A stretch of 64,000 nucleotides of DNA from an uncultured Collinsella sp. (GCA_900541205.1 UQIV01000010.1:6707-70706); one strand, 5' to 3'. Counted from the first letter of the stretch, positions 41,004-53,708 are shown. A program made the numbers and translations. Notes: a model not told the origin generated them from the letters alone.

Positions 41004-41831
41004 GTGAACTTGCGAGAGAACTTCAATGTCTTTCTGGAATCGGGCGATCGGGCGAAGGAATGCCGGAGTGACTGCACGATGGCGTTATATATCCCCTTGT
41101 TTGTTATGAGCGCGCTTCAAATTGGTGTATCAAACGTTGCAACTGAGCTCGCCTATATCAATCCGTCCATTACGCTTATTTGCACTGTGGTCGCGGCCTT
41201 TTTAAACCTGCTTCTATCGAATGTGGCTTTTTCATTATTTGCCGTCGACCGGTCCAAAGAGACGGTGCAACCTGCTCGAACCCCTCCGATTTATCTCTTG
41301 GCCTCGACGGTTCCCCTCCAGATTTCTGGGGCGCTGCTAATTTATTTGGTTCACTTGATTTTATCGGCAATTGTAGTCTTTGCCTCGCTTGCGAGCAGTC
41401 AGCTCGGGGTGTTGTGCTCGCTTGTGGTGGCAGTAATCGTGACGCTTCTTTCCGCGTCGTTCGTATTCGTGTTAATTGAAGATGCGGACGTGGAGCAGAG
41501 GGGACTACGAGGCATTCGGTTTGCACCACGCTACATCATGCGTTCGGTCACGGTGCTTCGTTCCTCCTGGAGAGAAATCGCGCGTCCCGCAACGCTGCTG
41601 GTGGCATGGAACCTGGTTGCAAGTTGCGCTATCCAGGTTCTTGTTGGATGGGTAGTTTCGAGTGCGGCGCTGCCGTCGGCACTTTCAGTGACGGCGCTTG
41701 TGCATGAGGGACTTTATTATGGGGCGTTTGCTTATATGCTGCTTTTGCTAGTTCATTGTGCGGTTGCGAGTTGGCTCGAAATTGACGTGCTCATGGGGGT
41801 GTCCTTGTGCGTATCCGAGCAGGCGCGATAG
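41004..41831 (+). CDS. Hypothetical multi-pass membrane protein
   Basis: A 275-residue protein I do not recognise. It has about six hydrophobic segments (near 27-48, 55-80, 98-125, 130-155, 193-218, 232-255) and short charged loops, with the N-terminus probably cytoplasmic. The GTG start lacks a clear ribosome binding site and a later start is possible. It follows the GH4 gene by 90 bp on the same strand and may belong to that unit. Similar small DUF624-like membrane proteins accompany sugar systems, but I see no decisive motif. Confidence 0.6.
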   Translation: MNLRENFNVFLESGDRAKECRSDCTMALYIPLFVMSALQIGVSNVATELAYINPSITLICTVVAAFLNLLLSNVAFSLFAVDRSKETVQPARTPPIYLLASTVPLQISGALLIYLVHLILSAIVVFASLASSQLGVLCSLVVAVIVTLLSASFVFVLIEDADVEQRGLRGIRFAPRYIMRSVTVLRSSWREIARPATLLVAWNLVASCAIQVLVGWVVSSAALPSALSVTALVHEGLYYGAFAYMLLLLVHCAVASWLEIDVLMGVSLCVSEQAR

Positions 41832-42006
41832 CCCGAAGATGAAGCCGCGTTTTCGACATTGAGTTCCTGCGTACCTTGCTTTCTAAGCAGAATTGGCGCG
41901 CCGTCTGTTAACAATCGTTTTCCAAGAATTCTTTTGTTGCTCATTTTATAGACTTCTCATTGCTATAATCGCCCACCGCTCAAGATAATCGGAGAGGTTT
42001 TCCTAT

Positions 42007-43203
42007 ATGGCTCAAACAAAGCAAGACGGCATCACGCTCAGGCAGTGGCTCCCGCTCGTCGGGCTCACCTGCTGTGCGTTCGTGTTCAACACGTCGGAGT
42101 TTATGCCCATCGGCCTTTTGACTGATATCGCCGCGTCGTTCTCGCTCACCGAGGCCCAGGCGGGCATCATGATCTCGGTTTATGCTTGGGGTGTCATGCT
42201 GCTGTCACTGCCGCTCATGGTGTTTGCCTCGCGTTTTGAGTTCAAGCGGATGCTGCTGGGCGTTTTGGCCGTGTTTTCGCTGGGCCAGTTTCTGTCCGCT
42301 GTGGCGCCGACTTATCCCATCCTGGTCTGCGCGCGCCTGGTGGTCGCTTGCGCACATGCCGTATTCTGGTCAGTCGCATCGATTATGGCCTCGCGCCTGG
42401 TCGACACTCGCCACGGCGCGCTCGCCATCAGCATGATTGCTACTGGCTCGTCCATCGCGCAGATCTTTGGCCTGCCGCTCGGTCGCGCCATTGGCTTGGC
42501 CGTGGGCTGGCGCATGACGTTTGCCGTGGTCGGGGGCCTCTCAGCCATCGCGGTCGTCTACCAGGCAGCGGTGTTCCCGGCCATGCCGGCGGGCGAGCGC
42601 TTTACCGTCAAACAGCTGCCCGAGCTGCTCAAGAACCCGCTCCTGATCGCGCTCTACGCGGTCACGGTTTTTATGGCGACCGGTTACTACGCGGGTTACA
42701 GCTATATCGAGCCGTTCCTGGCACAGGTCGCGCACGTCGACGCGGGCGCCATCACCATGACGCTGACGGCGTTTGGCTGCTCTGGTCTGCTCGGAAGCTG
42801 GCTGTTTGGCCGCCTGTTCGATGGGCATCGCTTCCCGTTCTTGGCTATTACGCTCTCCGGCTTGCCGGCGGCCCTGCTGCTCATGGGTCCGGCCGCATCG
42901 TCGCTCGCTGTGGTTCTCGCTGTTTGCGCGCTATGGGGCTGCTGTGCCACGGCCTTTAACGTGGCGTTCCAGGCCGAGCTCATCAAGAACACGCCGGCGG
43001 ATTCGTCGGCTGTCGCCATGTCGATCTTCTCGGGCCTGTTCAATCTGGGCATTGGCACGGGTACCGCGATCGGCGGAGCCGTGGTTTCGGGCCCCGGTAT
43101 CGCCTTGATCGGCTACGCGGGCGGTGCGATCGCTGCCGTGGGCGTCATCCTCGCTATCACGGTGATGTTCCCGGCCATTCGTCGCGCCAAGCCCGTCGCC
43201 TAA
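42007..43203 (+). CDS. MFS efflux transporter, SotB/AraJ-like
   Basis: A 398-residue, 12-segment major facilitator. The N-terminal FVFNTSEFMPIGLLTDIAAS and the motif AGIMISVYAWGVMLLSLPLM fit the DHA1 sugar-efflux branch; GLPLGRAIGLAVGWRMTFAV near 158 is the antiporter-type motif. SotB exports arabinose and IPTG in E. coli; here the substrate is unknown. GAGAGG lies before the ATG. It is followed by the TTGCGGTG foldback copy 2. Confidence 0.87.
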   Translation: MAQTKQDGITLRQWLPLVGLTCCAFVFNTSEFMPIGLLTDIAASFSLTEAQAGIMISVYAWGVMLLSLPLMVFASRFEFKRMLLGVLAVFSLGQFLSAVAPTYPILVCARLVVACAHAVFWSVASIMASRLVDTRHGALAISMIATGSSIAQIFGLPLGRAIGLAVGWRMTFAVVGGLSAIAVVYQAAVFPAMPAGERFTVKQLPELLKNPLLIALYAVTVFMATGYYAGYSYIEPFLAQVAHVDAGAITMTLTAFGCSGLLGSWLFGRLFDGHRFPFLAITLSGLPAALLLMGPAASSLAVVLAVCALWGCCATAFNVAFQAELIKNTPADSSAVAMSIFSGLFNLGIGTGTAIGGAVVSGPGIALIGYAGGAIAAVGVILAITVMFPAIRRAKPVA

Positions 43204-43220
43204 TCACGTCCCTTCATCAG

Positions 43221-43283
43221 TTGCGGTGGAATAGTTCCTGTTTAAGGCCTCTGAAGGCCCAAGCAGGAACTATTCCACCGCAA
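43221..43283. repeat. TTGCGGTG foldback, copy 2
   Basis: TTGCGGTGGAATAGTTCCTG (43221-43240) and its exact complement (43264-43283) form a perfect 20-bp stem. Arms match copy 1 at 30.05 kb, while the loop differs. Like copy 1 it follows a stop codon by about 20-30 bp, and the overall spans are equal (63 bp). Confidence 0.88.
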
Positions 43284-43356
43284 CTTATTTTGGGGAAGAG
43301 GATACAAGCTGGGCATACAATGGATGTCGTTGTGTTGAGCTTACCGGGAGGTTGCT

Positions 43357-44733
43357 ATGTGGGCATACGAGACGACGTTCTACCAGATCTACCCGCTGGG
43401 CTTCTGTGGAGCTCCGCGCGAAAACGCCGCGCCCGTTGCCGAGGATGAGCTCGCCCAGGCTGCTAACGCCGTGCCCAACCCCGATGCTCCTATCATGAAA
43501 ATCGCCCAATGGGCCGACTACCTGCAGGAACTCGGCGTTGGCACTGTGCTCATCAACCCGCCGCTCGAGTCCGATAGCCACGGCTACGATACGCGCAGCC
43601 TGCGCCATATCGACCGCCGCCTGGGTGGGGATGTCGACTTTGCCGCCGTGTGCGACACACTGCATGCCCACGGTATCCGCGTGGTGCTCGATGCCGTCTT
43701 CAACCACGTCGGCCGCGGTTTTTGGGCCTTCCGCGATGTGCAGGAGCGCAAGTGGGATTCGCCGTACAAGGATTGGTTCCACATCAGCTTTGACGGTGAC
43801 TCGTGCTACGGCGACGGCTTTTGGTATGAGGGCTGGGAGGGCCATTTTGAGCTTGTGAAGCTCAACCTGCAAAACCCCGCCGTGGTCAATTACCTGCTCG
43901 AGTCCGTGCGTCGCTGGGCCGAGGTCTTTGGCGTCGACGGCCTGCGCTTGGACGTTGCCTATATGCTCGACCGCGACTTCATGCGCCGCCTGCACGCTTT
44001 TACCCGTGAGCTCAAGCCCGACTTTGTGCTGATCGGCGAGACGCTCCACGGCGACTACAACCAAATCGTCAACGACGAGATGCTCGACTCCTGCACCAAC
44101 TACGAGTGCTACAAGGGCCTGTACTCCAGCTTTAACTCGGTCAACATGTTCGAGATCGCCCATTCGCTGCACCGTCAGTTTGGCGGCGACCCTTGGTGCA
44201 TCTACCGCGGCAAACATCTGCTGTCGTTTGTCGACAACCACGATGTGCCGCGCCTGGCGAGCATCCTCACCGACAAGTCCTGTCTGCGTCCCGCCTACGG
44301 CATGCTCTTTGGCATGCCAGGCATCCCGTGCGTCTACTATGGCAGCGAGTGGGGAATTGCTGGCGAAAAGGGCGGCCCCGATGGCGACTGGGCGCTGCGC
44401 CCTGCGCTCGATGAGCCTGCGCCCAACGAGCTGACGGCCTTCATCGAGCAGCTTGCGCACCTACGCTCGGCAAACGACGCGGCGGCCCGTGCCCTCAACT
44501 ACGGTGCCTATCGCAACGTGGTGATCCAGAACAAGCAGCTGCTGTTCGAGCGTGCCTGCGACGACGCGACGGTGCTCGTGGCGGTCAATGCCGTGAACGA
44601 GCCCTATACCTTTGGAGCCGGCGAACTCAACGGCTCCTTCGTCGACCTGCTTGCCGACGATGCGCCCACGGTCGAGCTGACAGGCTCCCTTGAACTTGCG
44701 CCCTATGAGGTGCGTTATCTGCTGAGGGCCTAA
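43357..44733 (+). CDS. GH13 alpha-amylase family glycosidase
   Basis: A 458-residue cytoplasmic enzyme acting on alpha-glucans or short maltodextrins. The four GH13 regions are visible: VVLDAVFNHVG near 109, VDGLRLDVAYML near 195 with the nucleophile Asp, VLIGETLHGD near 226 with the acid/base Glu, and LLSFVDNHDVPRLAS near 288 with the third Asp. There is no signal peptide. The N-terminal domain of neopullulanases is missing and the barrel starts at once (WAYETTFYQIYPLG). GGGAGG precedes the ATG. It is three bases before the DNA glycosylase gene. Confidence 0.9.
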   Translation: MWAYETTFYQIYPLGFCGAPRENAAPVAEDELAQAANAVPNPDAPIMKIAQWADYLQELGVGTVLINPPLESDSHGYDTRSLRHIDRRLGGDVDFAAVCDTLHAHGIRVVLDAVFNHVGRGFWAFRDVQERKWDSPYKDWFHISFDGDSCYGDGFWYEGWEGHFELVKLNLQNPAVVNYLLESVRRWAEVFGVDGLRLDVAYMLDRDFMRRLHAFTRELKPDFVLIGETLHGDYNQIVNDEMLDSCTNYECYKGLYSSFNSVNMFEIAHSLHRQFGGDPWCIYRGKHLLSFVDNHDVPRLASILTDKSCLRPAYGMLFGMPGIPCVYYGSEWGIAGEKGGPDGDWALRPALDEPAPNELTAFIEQLAHLRSANDAAARALNYGAYRNVVIQNKQLLFERACDDATVLVAVNAVNEPYTFGAGELNGSFVDLLADDAPTVELTGSLELAPYEVRYLLRA

Positions 44734-44736
44734 TTC

Positions 44737-45300
44737 ATGACTGCGCCGGACGAGGGCTATCAGCATATTGAGCATGGGTTTGAGCCCGTGTTTGACGAGC
44801 GCTCGCGCGTTTTGGTGCTGGGGTCGTTTCCCTCGGTGCTCTCGCGTGCCAATGCCTTCTACTATGGCAATCCGCAGAACCGCTTTTGGCGCGTGATGGC
44901 CGCGTGCCTTGGTGCGCCCGTGCCGCCCAACGAGGGAGACTCTTTGGCGAGCGGCGAGCCCGTGACGCTTGACGCCTCGATTGCCGCCAAGCGGGCTATG
45001 CTGCTGAACGGCGGCGTGGCCCTGTGGGACGTGATCGAGAGCTGCGACATTAAGGGCTCGAGCGATGCGAGCATTCGTAACGTTGTGCCGGCACATATCG
45101 AGCGCATTACCGGCGCAGCTCCCATTGAGCAGGTGATATGCAACGGTGGTACAGCTGGCCGGCTCTACAAGCGCTATCTACAAGAGCGCACCGGGCTGCC
45201 GGCCATCGTTCTGCCGTCGACAAGTCCCGCCAATGCGGCGTGGCGTCTGGAGCGTCTTGTTGAGCGTTGGCACGAAGCCGTTGGCTGGGCTGTTATTTAA
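44737..45300 (+). CDS. DNA-deoxyinosine glycosylase (UDG superfamily, HDG-like)
   Basis: A 187-residue base-excision-repair enzyme. RVLVLGSFPSVLSRANAFYY near 24-43 holds the motif-1 GSFPS, NPQNRFWRVM follows, and LPSTSPANAAW near 158 is motif 2. This pattern marks the hypoxanthine-DNA glycosylase branch of the UDG superfamily, which removes deaminated adenine. It follows the GH13 gene by three bases on the same strand. Exact lesion specificity is inferred. Confidence 0.83.
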   Translation: MTAPDEGYQHIEHGFEPVFDERSRVLVLGSFPSVLSRANAFYYGNPQNRFWRVMAACLGAPVPPNEGDSLASGEPVTLDASIAAKRAMLLNGGVALWDVIESCDIKGSSDASIRNVVPAHIERITGAAPIEQVICNGGTAGRLYKRYLQERTGLPAIVLPSTSPANAAWRLERLVERWHEAVGWAVI

Positions 45301-45301
45301 T

Positions 45302-45964
45302 TTAGATTTTTGTTTGAGCGTGGGCACCCAGACGTTTCAGAACGCCTCGCCAGATCGGCGCGGGCACGGCTGGCTTGGCGCAAACCATGCCGTCGGTGTC
45401 GACGTTGGCGGCATTGCCGCCGCTAAGTCGCTGTGCATGCTCGACGGAGCAGCCCATGCGCACAGCGCCCACAAGCTTATCCATCGCTTCCGAAAATGGT
45501 CGGCGCAAGAGGCCCATGCGTGGGGAATGGCGAAGCGCTGCGATGCCGCTGCCGGCGCAGATGGCAACGCCTCCACACCACAATTGGTCATGGCGCTCAC
45601 ATGCCTTGTGCAGGCGAACGGCGGTCCCACGCGCCTGCTCAGTGCCCTCTTGTGCGGCTCGAATTGCGGCATAGACGCGCGTTCCCGTACCGCCAAAGCG
45701 CTCAAGCGCCTGCTCGATAGCTGTCAACGTCTCATCGTCAGCCACATCTTCAATGGCCAGCACGATGCCATCGGCAACGCTGCCGGCGTCATTTGCCTTC
45801 AAGTCGACCGGGCGGGGGAGTGCGGTGCCGGAAAGCTGTGCATAGGCCGCGATGGCATCTTGCAGGTCCCAGAGCAAAAACTCAAGATCGGAGCTATTGG
45901 GAATGCTGATATACGCAATGGTTTGCAGCGTTTTTGGTACATCGCCGCGCGCGATCGTCTCCAT
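45302..45964 (-). CDS. Conserved hypothetical protein, possibly flavodoxin-like
   Basis: A 220-residue protein I cannot place firmly. There is an N-terminal stretch with IAYISIPNSSDLEFLLWDLQ, a Gly-rich segment WCGGVAICAGSGIAALRHSPRM near 133 and a C-terminal PAPIWRGVLKRLGAHAQTKI. The order of hydrophobic strands and the Gly-rich turn are reminiscent of FMN-binding folds, but no clear phosphate loop is seen. No signal or membrane segments. A strong GGAAAGGAGG precedes the ATG. It converges with the glycosylase gene with one base between the stops. Confidence 0.55.
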   Translation of the reverse strand: METIARGDVPKTLQTIAYISIPNSSDLEFLLWDLQDAIAAYAQLSGTALPRPVDLKANDAGSVADGIVLAIEDVADDETLTAIEQALERFGGTGTRVYAAIRAAQEGTEQARGTAVRLHKACERHDQLWCGGVAICAGSGIAALRHSPRMGLLRRPFSEAMDKLVGAVRMGCSVEHAQRLSGGNAANVDTDGMVCAKPAVPAPIWRGVLKRLGAHAQTKI

Positions 45965-46057
45965 GCCGCCTCCTTTCCAGTTGGTTTCCGTTTAGGTTAC
46001 ACCGTCTGGCGGCGCCTAGCCGCGCTATCCTAGTGCAACCCTTACGAAAGGAACGCC

Positions 46058-47194
46058 ATGCGCCTGCCCATGAATACTTCGCTTGCCACGCTCAAGCCCT
46101 CCGGCATCCGCCGAATCAACGCGCTCGCCGCCCAGCATCCGGGATGCATTGCGCTTGCGCTCGGCGAGCCCGATTTTCCCACGTCCGACGTGATTAGCGC
46201 CGAGGTGACGGCCTCGCTTGACCGTGGCGACACGCACTATCCGCCCAACAACGGCCGCCCCGCCCTGCGCGAGGCGCTGTCTGCCTACATGGGGGACGCG
46301 GGCCTTACGTTTTCGGCCGACGAGGTCATCCTGACCGACGGCGCGACCGAGGCCCTGTCGGCTACGTTTATGGCCATGCTCAACCCCGGCGACGAGGTCA
46401 TCATTCCCACGCCGGCTTTTGGTTTGTACGAGAGCATCGTCGTGGCCAATCACGCCAAAGCGGTCTATTTGGATACGGAGCCCGCGCAATTTCAGATTGA
46501 CGAGGAAGCGCTTCGCGCCTGTGTGACCCCGGCGACCAAGGCCATCGTTATCTGCACGCCCAACAATCCTACGGGCTGCATCCTCGACGCGGCATCGCTC
46601 GACGCCGTGGCGCGCGTAGCGGAGCAGGCGGGTATCTACGTAGTCTGCGACGACGTATACAACCGCCTCGTCTATGTGGATGGCTACGAGCGCTTCGCCC
46701 AGCGACACCCGGAGCTGCGCGAGCAGACGGTGATCATCGAGAGCTTCTCCAAGCCCTGGGCCATGACCGGCTGGCGCTTGGGTTGGCTCGCAGCGGCAGC
46801 CCCCGTCATCGCCGAGATCGCAAAAGCACACCAATACCTAGTATCGAGTGCCGTCTCCTTTGAGATGGATGCCGCAGCCCGAGCCCTCACCGTCGACCCA
46901 ACTCCCATGCTCAAAGTCTACCGAGCCCGCCGCAAACGCGTGCTCGCGGCCTTAGACGCCATGGGCCTCGACGTAGTAGAGCCCGCAGGAGCCTTCTACA
47001 CTTTCCCGAGCATCAAAAAGTTCGGCCTAACCAGCGAAGACTTCTGCATCAAAGCTATCAAAGAGGCAAACGTAGCCCTAGTCCCGGGCGACTGTTTCGG
47101 AACCGAAGGCCACATCCGCCTAAGCTACTGCGTCTCCGACAAAGATCTGGACGAAGGCCTCCGCCGCCTGTCCACCTTCATTTCAACCTTGTAG
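46058..47194 (+). CDS. Class I pyridoxal-phosphate aminotransferase
   Basis: A 378-residue fold-type I aminotransferase. Typical are LALGEPDFPTSD near 32, NNGRPALREALSAYM near 65, ICTPNNPTGCILDA near 168 and the PLP-binding lysine in IIESFSKPWAMTGWRLGW near 228-245. Closest in character to aspartate/aromatic or PatA-type enzymes; the substrate cannot be read from sequence. AAAGGA precedes the ATG. Codons in the last third end more often in A or T and C-rich runs than in the first part, without a frame break. Confidence 0.87.
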   Translation: MRLPMNTSLATLKPSGIRRINALAAQHPGCIALALGEPDFPTSDVISAEVTASLDRGDTHYPPNNGRPALREALSAYMGDAGLTFSADEVILTDGATEALSATFMAMLNPGDEVIIPTPAFGLYESIVVANHAKAVYLDTEPAQFQIDEEALRACVTPATKAIVICTPNNPTGCILDAASLDAVARVAEQAGIYVVCDDVYNRLVYVDGYERFAQRHPELREQTVIIESFSKPWAMTGWRLGWLAAAAPVIAEIAKAHQYLVSSAVSFEMDAAARALTVDPTPMLKVYRARRKRVLAALDAMGLDVVEPAGAFYTFPSIKKFGLTSEDFCIKAIKEANVALVPGDCFGTEGHIRLSYCVSDKDLDEGLRRLSTFISTL

Positions 47195-47263
47195 CCCTCA
47201 GGGATGCAACACATCAGCCCACCGACCCAAGCATTATGAGTGGGGCGCGTCGCTCAACGGACA

Positions 47264-47447
47264 CGAGGATTCGCAGCAAAGGCAACGTAGCTCCGGCCGG
47301 GAGGGGCAGGGCGAGTTTTCCGTAGATTCCGCACGAGCCGAAGGCCACTTAATGTGGCCTTCGTGCGAGCCCAGGACTTGACCGAGCGGAAAACTCGCCC
47401 TGCCCCTCCCGGTCGGAGCGTATGCAGGGTTTGTGTACGAATCCTCG
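47264..47447. repeat. CACTTAATGTG palindrome P1
   Basis: Nested inverted repeat. Outer arms CGAGGATTCG/CGAATCCTCG (47264-47273, 47438-47447); main arms of 33 bp (47290-47322 with 47387-47419, one mismatch; inner ends GAGTTTTCCG/CGGAAAACTC); core stem CGAAGGCCAC/GTGGCCTTCG around TTAAT (47339-47363). Unpaired TTCCGCACG on the left and CAGGACT on the right are shared with P2 at 58.3 kb, whose arms are different. It lies between the aminotransferase and the rplJ promoter. Confidence 0.88.
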
Positions 47448-47453
47448 CGCCCG

Positions 47454-47484
47454 TTGACCGACGCCGGGGTCCCCGCCATAATAC
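47454..47484 (+). promoter_or_regulatory. Promoter of rplJ-rplL
   Basis: TTGACC at 47454-47459 and CATAAT at 47477-47482 with a 17-bp spacer, just upstream of the L10 leader. Confidence 0.65.
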
Positions 47485-47504
47485 TTTCGGTTCACGCACG
47501 AATC

Positions 47505-47632
47505 CGCTGCCAGAGACAGCCGGCGCAAACGGGTCTTACCCGCGAGCTTAATGGGACATCCCGCCAGCCGAGGTGGTCGAGTAGATATGTCTTCTCGCCC
47601 CCGTCGCTCATGCAGCGCGGGGGCTTTCTTTT
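47505..47632 (+). promoter_or_regulatory. Ribosomal protein L10 leader with attenuator
   Basis: GCCAGAGACAGCCGGCGC, CTTAATGG and CCAGCCGAGGTGG match the conserved parts of the L10 leader RNA to which L10(L12)4 binds. It ends in a terminator-like stem GCCCCCG/CGGGGGC (47597-47624) followed by TTTCTTTTT, so transcription attenuation of rplJL is likely. Confidence 0.8.
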
Positions 47633-47698
47633 TGGACATGCCCCCGTCACGTCCTTGTGGCGGACCGTGCCCGGAAAGAATTCGAGGAGGTGTAATTC

Positions 47699-48220
47699 AT
47701 GCCCCAGCAGTACAAAATCGACAAGGTTGCAGAGATCGAGTCCCGTATCGCCGAGAACGCCGGTCTGTTCGTCGTCAACTACAACGGTCTGACGGTTAAG
47801 CAGGCTCAGGAGCTGCGTCATCAGCTTCGCGAGTGCGGCGCCGAGATGAAGGTCTACAAGAACAACCTGGTCAAGATCGCTCTCAAGAACCAGGAGCAGC
47901 CCGAGCTCGACGAGATTCTCGCCGGCCCCGTCGCTTATGTGTTCTACGAGTCCGAGCCGGTCGAGGCCGCTAAGGCCCTTAAGGACTTCTCCGCTAAGTC
48001 CAAGGGCGTCCTTGAGATCAAGGGCGGTATCTCCGACGGCAAGGCCGTTTCCGCTGATGATGTTAAGGCTATCGCCGAGCTGCCCACCAAGGATCAGCTT
48101 CTCGGCCAGATCGCCGGTCTCATCTCCGGTTTCGCTCGCGACATCGCTGTCTGCGTCAACGGCGTTTCCTCTGGTCTCGCTCGTTCGATCCAGCAGGTCT
48201 CCGAGCAGAAGGCAGCCTAG
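47699..48220 (+). CDS. rplJ: 50S ribosomal protein L10
   Basis: A 173-residue protein that anchors L7/L12 dimers on the ribosomal stalk. It shows KVAEIESRIAENAGLFVVNYNGLTV at the start, AEMKVYKNNLVKIALKNQ near 48 and a C-terminal amphipathic helix for L7/L12 binding. GAGGAGG precedes the ATG. It is preceded by its autoregulatory leader and followed by rplL. It is separated from rplKA by about 31 kb of other genes, although the four are usually adjacent. Confidence 0.96.
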   Translation: MPQQYKIDKVAEIESRIAENAGLFVVNYNGLTVKQAQELRHQLRECGAEMKVYKNNLVKIALKNQEQPELDEILAGPVAYVFYESEPVEAAKALKDFSAKSKGVLEIKGGISDGKAVSADDVKAIAELPTKDQLLGQIAGLISGFARDIAVCVNGVSSGLARSIQQVSEQKAA

Positions 48221-48322
48221 TCGCTGTTTTCACCCGCGGCGGCAACGCCGCACCCCTGGCGCATTCGCGCCGTGTTTTAACTGATCTCCGTGCATCCGCA
48301 CGGAAACCGAAAGGACTTAGAA

Positions 48323-48700
48323 ATGGCTAAGCTTACCACCGATGAGATCATCGATGCTCTTAAGGAAATGACCCTTCTCGAGGCTTCCGAGCTCGTCAAG
48401 GCTATCGAGGACACCTTCGGCGTTTCCGCCGCTGCTCCTGCCGCTGTTGTCGCCGCTCCCGCTGCTGGCGCTGCTGAGGCCGAGGAGAAGACCGAGTTTG
48501 ACGTCGTGCTCGAGGGCTTCGGCGACAACAAGATCCAGGTCATCAAGGCCGTCCGTGAGCTCACCAACCTTGGCCTGAAGGAGGCCAAGGAGGTCGTCGA
48601 GGGCGCTCCCAAGGCTGTTCTCGAGGGTGCCAAGAAGGAGGACGCCGAGGCTGCCAAGGAGAAGCTCGAGGCTGCTGGCGCTGCTGTCACCCTCAAGTAA
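48323..48700 (+). CDS. rplL: 50S ribosomal protein L7/L12
   Basis: A 125-residue stalk protein that recruits translational GTPases. The N-terminal dimerisation helix (EIIDALKEMTLLEASELVKA), Ala/Pro hinge (AAAPAAVVAAPAAGAA) and C-terminal domain (KIQVIKAVRELTNLGLKEAK) are all normal. The ATG encoding MAKLTTDE has AAAGGA upstream; the longer frame is not used. A terminator follows. Confidence 0.97.
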   Translation: MAKLTTDEIIDALKEMTLLEASELVKAIEDTFGVSAAAPAAVVAAPAAGAAEAEEKTEFDVVLEGFGDNKIQVIKAVRELTNLGLKEAKEVVEGAPKAVLEGAKKEDAEAAKEKLEAAGAAVTLK

Positions 48701-48729
48701 TCAGGCTTTCTCGCCAGATTTCTTTGCAG

Positions 48730-48764
48730 ACGGGGTTCGCATTGCGAGCCCCGTCTTTTTTGTT
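48730..48764 (+). terminator. Terminator after rplL
   Basis: AGACGGGGTTCGC pairs with GCGAGCCCCGTCT (one T-G) and is followed by TTTTTTG. The rest of the gap to galU (48765-49014) shows no gene or structure I recognise. Confidence 0.88.
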
Positions 48765-49014
48765 TTTCGGTCCCTCGACATCGGTTGCTCAAACTGCCAT
48801 GTTCTGTGATTTGCGTCGTATCGGGCGCCCTGCCGTTGGGCAATAAAATTGCACCATTCGAGCAATAATTTGCGTTGACCTGCTGAAGAATTGTCTTTGC
48901 CTTGTAGCGACATATAGTTCCAGCGGTAAGATGCTTGGGTATCGCAATTTGGTCTGCGGCTGTGCGCCGCACGCATGGGGCGCTTTTGCGCCTGCGAAAG
49001 GATCTTTGAATAAC

Positions 49015-49923
49015 ATGAAGGCAATCATCCCCGCCGCCGGTCTTGGCACGCGTTTTCTGCCTGGCACTAAGTGCACGCCCAAAGAGATGCTGCCGGTGCT
49101 CGACAAGCCCGTCATTCAGTATGTCGTCGAGGAGGCACTCGACCCCGAGGAGGTCGACGACGCCATCATCGTTACCTCGCCCGGCAAGCCCGAGCTGCTG
49201 AACTACTTCCAGCCCGATCGCTCGCTCGAGAACCTGCTGCGCGAGCGCGGCAAGAACGCCTATGCCGATGCCGTTGCCCACGCTGGCGGTATGCCGGTCG
49301 ACTTCCGTTATCAGTACGAGCCCAAGGGCCTCGGCCATGCTATTCGCTCTGCTGCCGACGCCGTGGCAGGGGAGAACTTCCTGGTTCTTCTGGGCGACTA
49401 CGTTGTGCCTAACCGCGACATCTGCGACAAGATGCTCGCCGTTTCCAAGGAGCACGGTGGCGCTTCGGTTATCGCCGTCGCTGCTTGTTCGCCCGAGGAA
49501 GTCAGCCGCTACGGCGTTATCGCCGGCGAGCGCGTCGGTTCGCTCGAGGGCGCCGAGGACGTTGCCGATGCCGAGCCGGGCGCTGTCTGGCGCATCGGCG
49601 GTCTGGTCGAGAAGCCTGCTCCCGAGGCGGCTCCGTCCAACCTGTACATCGTCGGTCGCTACCTGCTGAGCCCGCTGGTCATGGATCTGCTGGCAGATCA
49701 GCAGGCCGGCAAGGGCGGCGAGATCCAGCTCACCGACGCCTTGGCCCGTTCGCTTGACCGCGAGGCCATGTACGCTGTCGTCATCGACCCGCTCTCGGGC
49801 TACGACACCGGCACCCCGTCTGGCTGGATGGCCACCAACGCCCTCATGGCTGCAAGCGACCCCCGCTTTGCCAGCGCCTTCTGGGACGCCATCGACGAGC
49901 GCGGCGGATTGATGCGCAAGTAA
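49015..49923 (+). CDS. galU: UTP--glucose-1-phosphate uridylyltransferase
   Basis: A 302-residue enzyme making UDP-glucose for cell-envelope glycans. The nucleotide-binding signature AIIPAAGLGTRFLPGTK (residues 3-19), PKEMLPVLDKPVIQYVVEEA, the catalytic VLLGDYVVPNR and GLVEKPAPEAAPSN are typical for bacterial GalU. The ATG is set by GAAAGGATC and by the conserved N-terminus; the frame runs 28 codons further upstream. It sits between rplL and rpoB, where it is not usually found, with its own terminator. Confidence 0.94.
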   Translation: MKAIIPAAGLGTRFLPGTKCTPKEMLPVLDKPVIQYVVEEALDPEEVDDAIIVTSPGKPELLNYFQPDRSLENLLRERGKNAYADAVAHAGGMPVDFRYQYEPKGLGHAIRSAADAVAGENFLVLLGDYVVPNRDICDKMLAVSKEHGGASVIAVAACSPEEVSRYGVIAGERVGSLEGAEDVADAEPGAVWRIGGLVEKPAPEAAPSNLYIVGRYLLSPLVMDLLADQQAGKGGEIQLTDALARSLDREAMYAVVIDPLSGYDTGTPSGWMATNALMAASDPRFASAFWDAIDERGGLMRK

Positions 49924-49944
49924 GCCTTCAGGCATCGACATTTA

Positions 49945-49977
49945 CGGGCGCGGACTTCGGTTCGCGCCCGTTTTTTA
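49945..49977 (+). terminator. Terminator after galU
   Basis: CGGGCGCG (49945-49952) pairs with CGCGCCCG (49963-49970), followed by TTTTTTAT. Confidence 0.88.
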
Positions 49978-50109
49978 TAAGAGCTGCGATTGCCGGCTCT
50001 CTGTTCACAGAAAATATATGAACAGGTGTTCGATACACATACATCTACCTGCGTGTTTTCTGCTGAAAAACTTTGCTACTCCAAAAACTCAATCGCGTCA
50101 AGGCTTTTC

Positions 50110-50137
50110 TTGCCCAACGGTCGGTACCTGATAAACT
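50110..50137 (+). promoter_or_regulatory. Candidate rpoBC promoter
   Basis: TTGCCC at 50110-50115 and TAAACT at 50132-50137 with a 16-bp spacer, about 75 bp before the rpoB start. It follows a terminator, so rpoBC has its own promoter here. Confidence 0.6.
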
Positions 50138-50210
50138 ATTAGGTTGCGATAACTGGCGAAGCTATGCCTCGCCAACCCACCGAGCATTTCCGTGAAGGAG
50201 GAAAAACCTG

Positions 50211-53702
<3,492 letters not shown>

Positions 53703-53708
53703 TTGACT

